NCBI GenBank assembly: GCA_002943765.1
Contig: PQWQ01000004.1
Coordinates: 2,790,001 to 2,854,000, forward strand
Direction of reading: 5' to 3'
DNA length: 64,000 bases
Origin: Psoroptes ovis
Taxonomy: Eukaryota; Arthropoda; Arachnida; Sarcoptiformes; Psoroptidae
This document shows, piece by piece, positions 40,291 through 52,400 of this stretch. Made by a program: the position numbers and the translations under genes. Every line of letters starts with the position of its first letter. Position 1 is the stretch's first letter. The notes under the pieces are model-generated. The model ran no database searches and was not told the DNA's origin. It was given only the letters and a program-made list of their open reading frames with translations.

Positions 40291-43004
40291 AAAATAATGA
40301 TTCAATCATTATCATTATTGATAATAATAATAATATCTTCATTATTTTTTTCATCTCATTTTTTTTTGTCTTGTTTTATTAATTTATTTATTTATCCATT
40401 TGTTTCGAGAAGAAAGATTGTTTGTTTGTTTGTTTTCCAACACAAAAAACACTTTTTTTACTTATTTCATAATTCTTAAACAAGAAAACAATGGATAAAT
40501 TGAGAAGAAAAAACAAGAAAAATAATTTGAAAAAAAAAAATAATGAAGAAATATCAAAATAAAAATAACAAGAATTTCATATGAAAAATGTCCAATCGAG
40601 AAGATGAAGAGAAGCATTTGGGAGAAATTTCATATTTTATTCTTTCGATTCATTTCATTCTTTCGATCCTATCATCGATACTTTTGTAAATTTCAAATAA
40701 AATAAAACAAATAAATAAAACATATCGTTTGTTTGTTTGTTTGTTTGTTTGCTTGTTTCGAAATTTATGAAATTCCAAGATTCATTAATTTATTTATACA
40801 TTTATTATAAGGTTATCCAAAAAGTTCTGGCCGATTTTTACGAGCAACTCTATCGATCAAGCGGTATGAACTTTTCGTACAGCCTAATAAATAAATGTAC
40901 ATTTGTATTGAGAATAAAATAAGTAAAATTCAGGATCATAATTTATATTTTTCCAAATATTTATTTTTTTTTCTTAAATTCTTCATCTTCATTATTTAAG
41001 AATAATGATATTTCAAAACAAGATAATAATAATCGAAAATATTTGAAAAAAAAATAAATTAACCTTCTTCATAAAAATATAAATTTTTGTATTTTTTATT
41101 TTATTTTTGATGAATTGAATTCAATCACCAATCAACCAATTGAATCATTTGCTACTTCTTCTCTAAATATTTTCACATTTTCATTTCATTTAATCTTTTT
41201 GCACATCACACACACACACACACATTGAATTTGCATCATCATCATCATCATCATTGATCATGTTTTTTTTTTTTTTGTTTTACATTTGTTTTAGTCTCTG
41301 GTGTAATGATGATGAAAATAATAAAAATAATTTCTCAGGTTTCAATATATGTGTTTATATGTGTGTGTGTGTGTGCGTGTAATGAAGTTCGGAAGCTGTG
41401 TGTTCGGCCAACAGCTTTAGTTCATTCATTTGGATTCAAATGTTCATTTTTCATTTTATTTTATTTATTTCAATTCATTTTTTCAATTTCGTTGCAGCAA
41501 ACAAAGAAGAAGAAGATGATGATGATGATGGAGAAATAAAAATGAAGCGCATGTATCAAAAATAGAAATGGTATATTCACATTCATTCATTCATTCATTT
41601 ATATTGTGTGTGTGTGTCTGTGTGTGTTTTCATTTCATGTGTTCAATTTCTTTCATTTTTTTTTTTTTGATTCATTTCATTTGATTTCATTACATTACAT
41701 TGTGTTTGCCAAAGGGCTTTTGCCATTCACATTTGTTGTTCAGGCCATTTTCATGCCATTTTCTAACCAATGGTTTTATTGTTACTGCTGTTGCTTTTCT
41801 ACTACCGAATATTTTTGAAACAGAAAATATTCGAATGAAGAAATTATATTCACCAAATATCTGCATTATATGAATAAATGATGATTAGTCTTGTTCAAGC
41901 ATTCAAACTGTAAGGACCATTTGTTCAATTAAATATAATATTTATTTGTCCATTATCCTGATGGTGGTTGTTTGGTAGATTGCTGTATGCTTGTGTGTGT
42001 CTGTGTGTGTGTGTTTTAATGTTGGTTTCTTTGCTTGACTGCGATTTGTCAAAACAATTATTGTGATCGCCGAAAAAAAAAAATTATTGTCAACTTCAAT
42101 TGAATATTGATATAATTTAAAACATTAATTTATTATGATGTTTGGTATTTTTTTCAAAATTTTCATGAATCGTTCGACTGATGTTCATTAAATTGAAAGC
42201 ACAATGACACAGAAAATGCAACAAGATGAAATTGATTTGATCAATTGAATCAATTCTATTTGAATCGCTTTACTTTGATTATATTTGAAAATATCCGAAA
42301 TTATTGAGTGAACCAAAATTGTAATTTTTATTAAAATCAAAATCATCAATCAGTGAATGTATGCATCCGAATAAAATAATATATCAAATGTCCAAAAACA
42401 TTTCATTATTTCATTTGAAATGAAAAGAAGAGACATTCAGGTACTATATGGTTCTATGAACTTTGATTCTTCAAAACATACACACAAAAAAAACAACAAC
42501 CATAAAATCAAATTCAATTTTTTTTACATGTCAAATATTATTACATCAATATATTGATTGAATCAACAGAACAAATACAAAACAAAACAAAATTCAATGA
42601 AAATGTAATGCATTTGAATATTATGTGAATATTATTATTGAATGTTTAAATGTTAATGGCAACAACCTGTTGATTCTTTTTTTTCAAAACATCTCTCAAA
42701 TATTTATTTTCAATCAGCTTATACTTGAAGCGAATGTGAAAACTCAAAAATAAAATATTCATAAGTGTTTTTCAGTATTTCACACATTCATTCATTCATC
42801 TATTTATTGATGAATTATTTTGCATATTTCACATCATCAAGCATATTGAAGTATTGATTAATCCACGAAATTGTTTTGATGAATGACGAATTGATTGTGT
42901 AAAAAAAAATTGTGCCATTTATTTTTGTCAAAAAACCCTTCAACTATTTATTTATTTATTCATTTTTTTTCATTCAAATCAATCCCCATCATTTCTCATG
43001 CAAA
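40291..43004. other. Intergenic region and presumed promoter / 5' UTR of CNK
   Basis: This is the space between the TMEM177 stop and the CNK start codon. It holds MITE copy B (40811-40884), CA and GT tracts (for example 41206-41223, 41359-41377 and 41604-41630), TTTG tandem repeats (40728-40751) and ATC triplets (41235-41254). Acceptor-like sites occur (for example CGTTGCAG ending near 41499), so noncoding 5' exons of CNK are possible, but none can be proved. Confidence 0.4.
40811..40884. mobile_element. 74-bp mariner-derived MITE, copy B
   Basis: The left end begins GGTTATCCAAAAAGTT and the right end read inward begins GGCTGTACGAAAAGTT. A TA follows the right end (40885-40886); the left flank reads AA, so that target copy has decayed. 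It is about 80% identical to copy A at 16038-16111 with the same length and internal sequence. The divergence implies old, independent insertions of one family. It is noncoding. Confidence 0.75.
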
Positions 43005-43062
43005 ATGGCATATGTAAATGTTGCCGAATGGACATCACAACATGTCGGTGATTGGCTTTATG
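43005..43062 (+). CDS. cnk: CNK exon 1 (start of the SAM domain)
   Basis: This exon is too short to be found as an open frame on its own. It encodes MAYVNVAEWTSQHVGDWLY and one base of a Gly codon, followed by GTGAGT. The EW(T)...V.DWL pattern is the first SAM helix of CNK proteins and continues exactly into LDDSILPYVQFF at 49920, so the join is supported by domain completeness and by matching phase. Confidence 0.88.
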
Positions 43063-46000
43063 GTGAGTGATGATAATTTTTTGTTTTCAAAAATTATTTT
43101 TCTATTCAATTATTCAATAATTCATATCATAACAAGAATCATATGTGTCGAGAAAATTTCCGATTTCCATTGACTATTAAATAATAAAAAAAATTTAATT
43201 AAAATTCGGTCATAAAAAATTAATGATGATTTCGAAAGAAAAAATGCGAAAATTCTATTTTTATTAAAAAAAACAAATATTTTCTCATTGAAATCCAATT
43301 ACATTCAATTTAATTTGTTTTTTTTTATTATTCATCGAAAATGTATGAAAACAAATAATGGAAATATTAATCAATTATTAATGGGGAAAAAAATTGAAAT
43401 AAATAAAATTGAAATTTAAAGTTTTTACAGTTTAAATAATTTTTATTTCAAGTATTTTTCTCGTTTAGACGATTAATTATTTATTTATGATTATTTATTT
43501 GGTTCATTTTTTCTATTTTTATTCCATTTAAGCACTTGTAATTGGAGTGAATTTGGAATATGTGTTTAAACACTTTTGTTTTTTCAAATTCATTTTTTTT
43601 TTTTGATGGAAAAACTGAAATTTTCCATTATTTGATAACAGCAGCAGCAGCAGCCATCAATAAGCTGTCGAACAATGAGTTGAAAAAACTTTTCTGAATT
43701 CATGAATTCATGATTTGAGATAGTAAAAAAAAAATAAATGAATTTTTTTTTCTCAAATATTTAATGAAATATTGAATTTGAATACAAATTGTGATGGAAA
43801 AAAAAATTTTGCCAAAAATTTGCAAACATAACATTATTTTCTATGTATGTATTCATCAAGGGAATTCGAGGAAAAAAAATGAATGATAATTAGAGCTTTC
43901 AATACCGGACCATTTCTGAATACCGGTATTTCGGTATTGGAAATTTGCAATACCGGGATACCGGTATTAAAACCGGTATTGTAAATAAAAAATTCAATCA
44001 TATTTTTATTAAACTTATTTTGATTTTAATTACGAATATTTTATTCTAACTTTTATTTTAAAAATTTAATTTTATAATAAGACAATTTGTGCCTATTAAT
44101 TTCAATATCTGTTGATAAATTACGCTCTTATTTACATTAATACAAATAAAAACTTACCGTATGATTAATTCAATTGATTAATCAATGTTTTAATCCAAAC
44201 AACAAAAAATTAAATAATTTACTCACCACAAGATAAAAAATATCAGAAAAATTATTACGAATTTTTACAAAATTTAGAATTTTATTTTAAATTTCGATTA
44301 GTAAATTAGAAAATATAAAATAAAATTTTTACTATCAAGCTATTGCTATTATCGCTACTATTACTGATAATTATTTTGAAAATTTTGTTTTACACCGCTT
44401 TTGAGTGAGCAAAAATTGAATTAGGACTTGAGTTAGGAAGTAGCCCTTAGGATTCATACCTTCAATACTAGCGTCTAAGGAGTACTGGAGACGGTCGCAA
44501 CACATGTGAACCATAGGTAAACTATCATATCATTTGTACATATCATCCTCACATAGTACACATTCCATATTCATACACACATTCACTGCTTAATTACATA
44601 CCAATATTTTCATTATTTTATTTTAATTTCAAATTTTTGCAATTTTTACAATTTTATTTTCATCTAATTTTCATTTAGTTTAATTGATTGACCTTTCATT
44701 TATATTATATTCAAGAGGTACAAATGCTTGAGCAGAGCACCGATTAATAAAAGATTATTATTATTAAGTAGCCCTTAGGACATAGACGCATAATATGAGC
44801 CATCGCACCAAAGTTGCCATTATCGGTGCTAATCATAAATTTCAATGCAAAAAAATTGTTCGTTTATATTCGAAAAGATTGATTGAAATCAATTTGAATA
44901 AATTTTCTTGTGCGAAAATTGAATTTATATCAATTTAAGCAATACCGAAATACCGGTATTTTTTGCCTGAATACCGGTATTCAATACCGGACCAAAATCG
45001 TCCGGTATCCCGGTATTGAAAGCTCTAATGATAATCATAATAATAAAAATGATAATAATTTCATAATTCAAATAATAATAATAACAATGAACAATGGAAT
45101 AATTGAAATAATGAATTCAATTTTTGGCAAAATGAAAAATAAAAAATGAAAAATTCTTGTTTAAAAATTTGCCATCAAAAGAAGTGTCCCAACAAAAAAA
45201 AAAAAAAAAAATACCACAAAAATCGAAATCAAAAGTCTTGAGTTGATAGAATGAAATAAATGAAAAAAGATGCATACATATTCATAGGTAAATATGTACT
45301 GATGAATAAATGGAATAAATGAATGTGAAAATTTGTGAGAATAAATTTGAAATTGATAATATTTGAATTTGAATGATGAAAAAAAATACCTAGAAATCAA
45401 TGAATCAATGATTTTCAATGGAAAAATCTCTTTTTTTTAAAAAGAAATATTCCAATTATTTGTCAATTTTGCCAGCTTTTATTTGATTTTTCACCTACGA
45501 AATTGATATTTTTGTCCCAAAAAAAAACAAACAAACAAACATGTCAAAATATGAATAAATTCTAAAGAAAATTTCCCAACACTGCATCATAGTTTGATGA
45601 TGTACAATTAAATTGAATTCAGGTTCATTTTCATTAATTCAATCAACATTATTATTTCATTTATTTGGAAATTATTTTTAAGTTTCAACAACAAAAAACA
45701 ACGAAAACATTTCGAGTACAATCGTTGATGATGATGATGATGATGATGTCAATCCAAATCAACATATAAACATAATATCAGTTTTTAATTATTTTTAGGT
45801 TCAAATTTCATTATTATCATTATAATTAATATTATATTTTCAAATTCATTTTGAATAATTAATGAAAATCTAATATTCATCGTTTTTATTTCTGTATATT
45901 TTTTTTCAATTTAATTATATTTTTTTTTCTATCATCTACGGATTACAACATTAATAGACTCCAATAGATGATAATAATGCCTGTATAATAATGAATAATT

Positions 46001-46408
46001 AAAAATTGTAATTATTCAATATCGTTAATGTAAATTTAATTATTATCATACATTAATTCTGCTATGATTAAATTAACGAGAAACAAAGGAGGCATTTTTA
46101 TATTAATCGAAATAAGAAAATCAATCATTTTACATCATTTTTCATTCAATCACATTATTCATTCGTTTGTCAGTCAATTTTTCATTCAAAATTTTCAGTC
46201 AAAAAAAACATGACAATCAAACGATTTTTAGGTGTTTCGAGAGGTATTTTTATTTTTATTTTTGCTTTGTTTTTTTGCCATCATTTCAGTATCGAAATTT
46301 ATTTGGGTGTTTGGAAATTTTCATCAAATGTAATACATCCAAAACATATATAAATTAATAATAATAATAATAATAATATTTATTTCGAATAAATAATCAG
46401 TGATGCAT

Positions 46409-46442
<34 letters not shown>

Positions 46443-49400
46443 TTATACATTTTGATAATTTTTTTTTCTTTATGTTTAATGAATATATAATGAAATGAAA
46501 ATAATAGAGTAATGGATGCAAAAATAAATAAACGACAAAAAAAAAATTCTTGGATACATGTCATGATAAAGTCTAAAAAATCATGAAATTCGTCTTTTGT
46601 GAATATCCCCCAAAAAAACCGTTGAAATATTGCAATGTTAAAAATTAACATTGCATCAGGCATTCTAATTCTGAGAATCAACTACCACACAAGGTAGAAA
46701 AAATATAAAATTAACAAAATTAATTGAAAATAAAATAAGATTAAATAAAAATTATTAAAACAAAATTTAAAATTGTGTTTTTTATGATATACATTTTCAT
46801 ATAAACATTCAATTGCATTCATTTATATTTGATATTATCATCATTATTATCATTAAAATGTACACAGGATGCATTAAATTCATTTATTTCATTTATTTAT
46901 TTTACCATTTGAATTCATTCATTTACTTTGAATTCATTTCATTTTTATTTATTTTTCCACTTTCAATTTCAATTATTATCATCATCATCATCATCATCAT
47001 CGTCATAATTTTGTTTGCCTCTTTTACTTCGTTTCACTTGAATTTCGTTTCATTTCATTTATTTTGTTTGAATTTGAAGGTAAAAAAAAATACAAAAAAA
47101 ATATAAATCATTTTGTCAGGTGTGTCGCCTAACATATTGAATAAAGTGGAATATTCTCCTTCGTACGTTTGATATGATTCGCATGATGATGACCTGAAAT
47201 TTTTTCATTTTTTTTCTGTCAAAGAAACAACAAAAAATTTTCCATCCATTTCACATTTTGAAAATTTCATTCAAATTTTGATGGTCATATTAATAATAAT
47301 AATAATAATAATGTTTCTAAATGTGTAAATTCCAATAAATAAACTTGCCACGCTAGTTATTGATTCGCGAGACAAAGCTAAAAATCAAAAAATTTGAAAA
47401 ATCACCCATGTAATAAACAGAAAAATCATGGCTGAAATGGCTGAAAAATCAGAAATATAAATCGACCAACATTTTCTAATTCATTTCAAATTACATCAAT
47501 TTCTCAAAAAAAAAAAAAAAAAAAATTCAATTTCAAAAATTTGAAGAAACATTTTTCATTTCATTTCATTTAATTTCATTGGTTTTTCTTCGACTAAATC
47601 AATGAATTAAATAAGAAAATGATGCATAAGAAATGATGATGCATGCCCTCAAGCCAGATATTCAAACTTTGGTCAAGTGTTTTTTCTTTCACTTTTTGAA
47701 AGTCATTTACTTCTCACATCTATTCAAGTACATTTGAAATTCTTTAAGCAAAAAATATTTGATCATACATTTTATGCTTTTCATTGATGTAATTACTGAT
47801 CGACAATGACGACGTCACTACCATCGCTTCATCTTAAGCCAAAACAAATAAAAACAAGTGTAAGATGATGAAGATGAAGAAAAGCAAAATCATGTTCATG
47901 ATTCAGAAATCAGAAATTTAGAAATGACTATCTCACAGACCATAGGGTCATTATTTCATTGATTCGTTCGTTGATTCGCTGGTCGATCATCATGATCATC
48001 GTCGAAGAAAATTGCCTCATGTTTGTTGACTTCAATGACCTTTATTTTTTTCTCCTAAATTTTTTTCGTTTTTCATACGAAAAATCTACGAAATGTGTAT
48101 CGGGACCCTTGACCTTTTTTGATTTTTTCCTCATTTCTTTCATTTATTTTTTCTTTTTCTTTGGCAAATTTGGTAGAGTCCACATGTTGAATCAATGAAT
48201 GAATGAATGCTGAATGTTCGATCAAAATAAATGATGAAATTGAAATGAATGGTTTTGCTGGTGAAATGATACACATTTATTCATAAATAAATACTTGTAT
48301 ATATGGAAATCGACTAATGATAATTATAATTTTTGATTTTGTGATTTTAAAAACCATGTTTTAGTATGTGGAATACAGGAATCTGACCTTGATCAATTTT
48401 TCAAGATAAAAATGACGAGTTTTTTGCTCGTTCATTTCTGGTCAAATTCAAAAATTTCAAAATTTGAAATCTTCTCAGTCCAATAGACTTGGAAGTGGGT
48501 GTTTCATTATTGTTTATTTGAAGCATAAAATGCTATCATGATCATCCTAATCATTTTCAAAGTTATTTGCCTTAAATCAATGACTATGATATTGCCTTAG
48601 GTTCTGAACATTTTTTTCTTTTTCCAATCTCAGAGATGTTATAAACAATGCCAATTATGAGGTCATCATCCATGAGCGAAGGAAAGCAAAAATTGAGGGG
48701 AGAAAATAAAATTGAAAATCAATCAAAATTAGATGTTTGGAAGAAACTAAAACCAGAGGAAAATATTCCAACAAAAATTTGTTGCTTCTCACAAAGACCA
48801 GATGTGTGTATTCACATTTGTGCATTTACATATGAAAGCTTTCATCCACACTTACATGCTAACACTCATATCAAATATCAAGATTATATGAACCATCTTT
48901 GAATTTCATCATCTTTTCGTTCAACTTTGTACCACCATCATGTACTGCACAAACAGCAGCAGCACTACATCGAGATCGTGGGAACACAAATTTCGTATAA
49001 GAAACGACATTGTCGATCAACAAAGCGAAGAAACGTCGATATTTGGACTGAATAAACAAAATTTTACAAAGGTCCCTGCATGCAAAGGCACACACACATG
49101 GTTTGTGGTCATTTTGGTTCAAAAATTTAAATGAAAAATTTTTTATGAACAATCACTATACTATCGTATAGAATAGTAACTCTCTAGAGTAGCATGGAAA
49201 GGTGAACGTAGAATAATGGCATATGAGGTGAAATTGAAAGGTAAAAGCTGGATGCAGGTGGTGGTGGTGGTGGTGGTCGTGGTGGGCTCATTTGATTCAA
49301 AAGGTTGTCAAAAAATAGTGGGGAAAAAGTGGGAAAAATTTGAAATTGAGAAAATTGAACACAGTCAATTTCAAATCAAATTGTGTGTTGAAATTTTGAA

Positions 49401-52400
49401 TTGTAAATGCTGCTGCTGCTGTTGTTGTTGTTGGTGTTTGAGTTTTTAGTAAAAATTGTGAAAACCTGTTTTATTCATTATTATTATTGTCGTTTTTTTT
49501 CACCAAATTTTTTCATTTAAGGGAATTGATTCGCGTGTTTTTTTGTCCTTGAATACTCGATTTGATTCGATTTTTTTTTTTGCTTTGTTTTGCATCCATT
49601 AACCTTTGATTCATTGGATTGAATTGAATGAGTTTTTTTGTGATTTGATTTGATTTTATTTTTCTTTTCCTAAAAATAATGTTCATGTCGATATTATTAA
49701 TATATGCAAGGATTTGATTGATTGATCGATGGATCGATCGATTTTCGTATCGTATTTTGATTTAATAATCTTTGAATTGAATTGAATTGAATGAATTTAT
49801 TTATTTTTAATGAAAACTTTTTGAAATTTAAAGATTTAAATTTGAATTTAATTCTAATGTTTCATTATTTTTCTTTTTTTTTTCAAATTTTTCCACAACA
49901 AATAATAATTCAAAAATAGGTTTGGATGATTCCATTCTGCCATATGTACAATTTTTTGTCAATAATCAAATTAATGGATGTCGTTTATTGTTGTTAAGTG
50001 CACATGATTTATCTACATTAAATGTACATAAAATTGGTCATCAAGAAATAATATTGGAAGCAGTAGAATTACTTCGTAATCTTCATTATAATATTAGTTC
50101 AGAAACATTACAAACAATCGCATTACGTTTAGCATGTAAATCTCGGGCATTATTTAATCAATTAAAAAAATGGGCAGAAAAAATTGCTGCTGCAAATTCG
50201 TTGCATATGCAAACAGAATATCATAATGGTGAAAATTTCAATAATAATATAAATAATATCAATCATAATAGTAATAATAATAATAGCAATAAGAAAAATG
50301 ACAAAAATAAAGACAAAGATAAAGAAAAGGATAAAGAATTGCAAAATAATCAAATACAACAGCCAACAGTGGACATGTCACCAGTATCGACAGCAACCCT
50401 GGCTTCTGTGTCCGATATTTTGTCAGCTGTCAAAGATTTGATTTCATGGATCGATCGTTACCCGTTTGATGGTCAGGACAAATATGTGCAAGCACGTAAA
50501 GCAATTTTACAGTTAGCTATTGAACTTACTTCTACTGCTCAACGTGACCAACAGTTTGTACAAGCACCTAATGAAGTGATTAAACAAAGCTGTAAAAAAT
50601 TAGCCGATCTTTGTGATCGACTTGTTCAAGAAATTAATGATTCGCTTGCAATGCAAGCAGCTTCGCTTGAAGTGGTAACAGTTACTAAAAATATTGATGA
50701 AGATCTTGGAATGCACATCCATTCATCATATTCAGGTATACATGTTGTTGGTGGTCTTAAATTTGATTCACCAGCTCATCTAAATGGAAACATTGAAGAA
50801 GGTGATGAAATTGTTCAAGTGAATTATCAAACAGTCGTAGGATGGCAATTGAAAAAATTGGTCGCATCAATGAGACGTTTTCCAACGAAATTAATATTGA
50901 CAGTCAAAAAACGACCAAGACATCATCAAAGTGGTTCATTCACTGTTTTACCACAATTTGCATTACCAATGCCTGAAATGTCGATAATCGGTAATTCTAG
51001 TTTACCGATAGGAACCTACGGATCAACAAATTATATTCACAACAATCATAGCAATAACAATATGATTTCAATGGCAAATGGTTTCACACAATCATCAAAT
51101 CATCATTTGCTAGATTCGATTAAAAAACAACAAAATCAACAGCAACAACAACAATTTGTTTTGAATAATCAAAATGAACAACAAGAAATTGATTTATCAC
51201 AAAATAAATTACAAACATCATTATCATCATCTACAATTATGATAACATCGGTACCAATCAATAATACAAATACAAATGCGCAAGTAAAATCAAATAATGA
51301 TGAACAAATCAAACATATCGATCATCAACAACAAGCATCGATTCAATGTAAACAAAATTCATCATGTTCATCATCAGATGAATCTTCACCATTATCTGAA
51401 CTTTCTTATGACGACGATGATGACGATGGACATAATTCATCGACTACATTTTCAACTGAATCAGATTCCGATAATTCTGATAATGATAATCGTCATCATC
51501 ATCATAATCATCATCATCATCATAGACATTCACATCGAATATCTCAACAAATGAATCGTCGATGTACATCATCGAAAATTAATTACAATAATAATAACAA
51601 AAATGAGCGTAAAAGTCAAAAAATTAAAAACACATCAACAACAACATCGAAAACAATGATAGAAAATGTAAATATGAAACAAAGTTCACAATCAAATAAT
51701 AATTATTGTTCATGGGAACATGGTAGTGAATATGAAATTGAAGATATCGATAATGATAATGATTCTGCTTTCTATTCTGGACGTCGTACAACAACATCAA
51801 CTTGTACATCGATATCTAGTACAAAAAATGAAAATTCATCAGAAAATTCAGCGAAATCTAGTAATAATGGAAATATTTATGATAGTACTCCATTACCATC
51901 ATCATCAACTGCCCCAACAACAATGACAACAACTACAAACACAGCAATAACAGGTCCAAATCAAAAAATGATGAAAAATTTAACAACTTCATTGGTTAAA
52001 GTTGCAATTTCAAAATCAAAACTAAAACAATCCGATAGTATTGAAGCAAATGATCCAATAAATGATTCTACTGTACGCGAACGTGATGATAACAATGATG
52101 TTGTCGATGATGTACATCATAATCCAATCAATCAAGTAGGATTGAAACCGCGAACAAGTGCAGAATTTGAAGAATTATATTTAATGCAACAAAATGCTCC
52201 ATCAGTGGCTAAAACAGCAAATAAAATCGATACGAAAACTCATTTAACACCAATTCAATTGTCAACAATAACACATTTAACTAGTTTAGCTAAAAACATT
52301 AGATTCGCCAATATGACACAAGTACAAAATAGGACATCATCATCATCATCATCATCATCATCTTGGATGGCTAACAATACCCATTCCAAGGCTAAATTTG

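Larger units (their letters stand above)
43063..49919 (+). other. CNK intron 1 (6,857 bp)
   Basis: The intron begins GTGAGT and ends AATAG. It carries a hAT element with a nested retroposon, an AC array (46411-46441), TCA and GGT arrays (46980-47001 and about 49257-49285), A18 at 45194-45211 and A20 at 47506-47525, and an 11-bp stem with a 3-nt loop at 46631-46655. The stretch 48.6-49.2 kb has more balanced composition and overlapping frames of 64-93 codons on both strands, none with a recognisable domain. A first intron this long often holds enhancers or alternative promoters; that is inference only. Confidence 0.8.

Noticed and set aside
48648..49152. Frames of 64-93 codons on both strands in CNK intron 1
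   Set aside because: The region is less AT-rich than its surroundings, but frames overlap on opposite strands, show no domain and lack clear splice sites. A nested gene is not supported.
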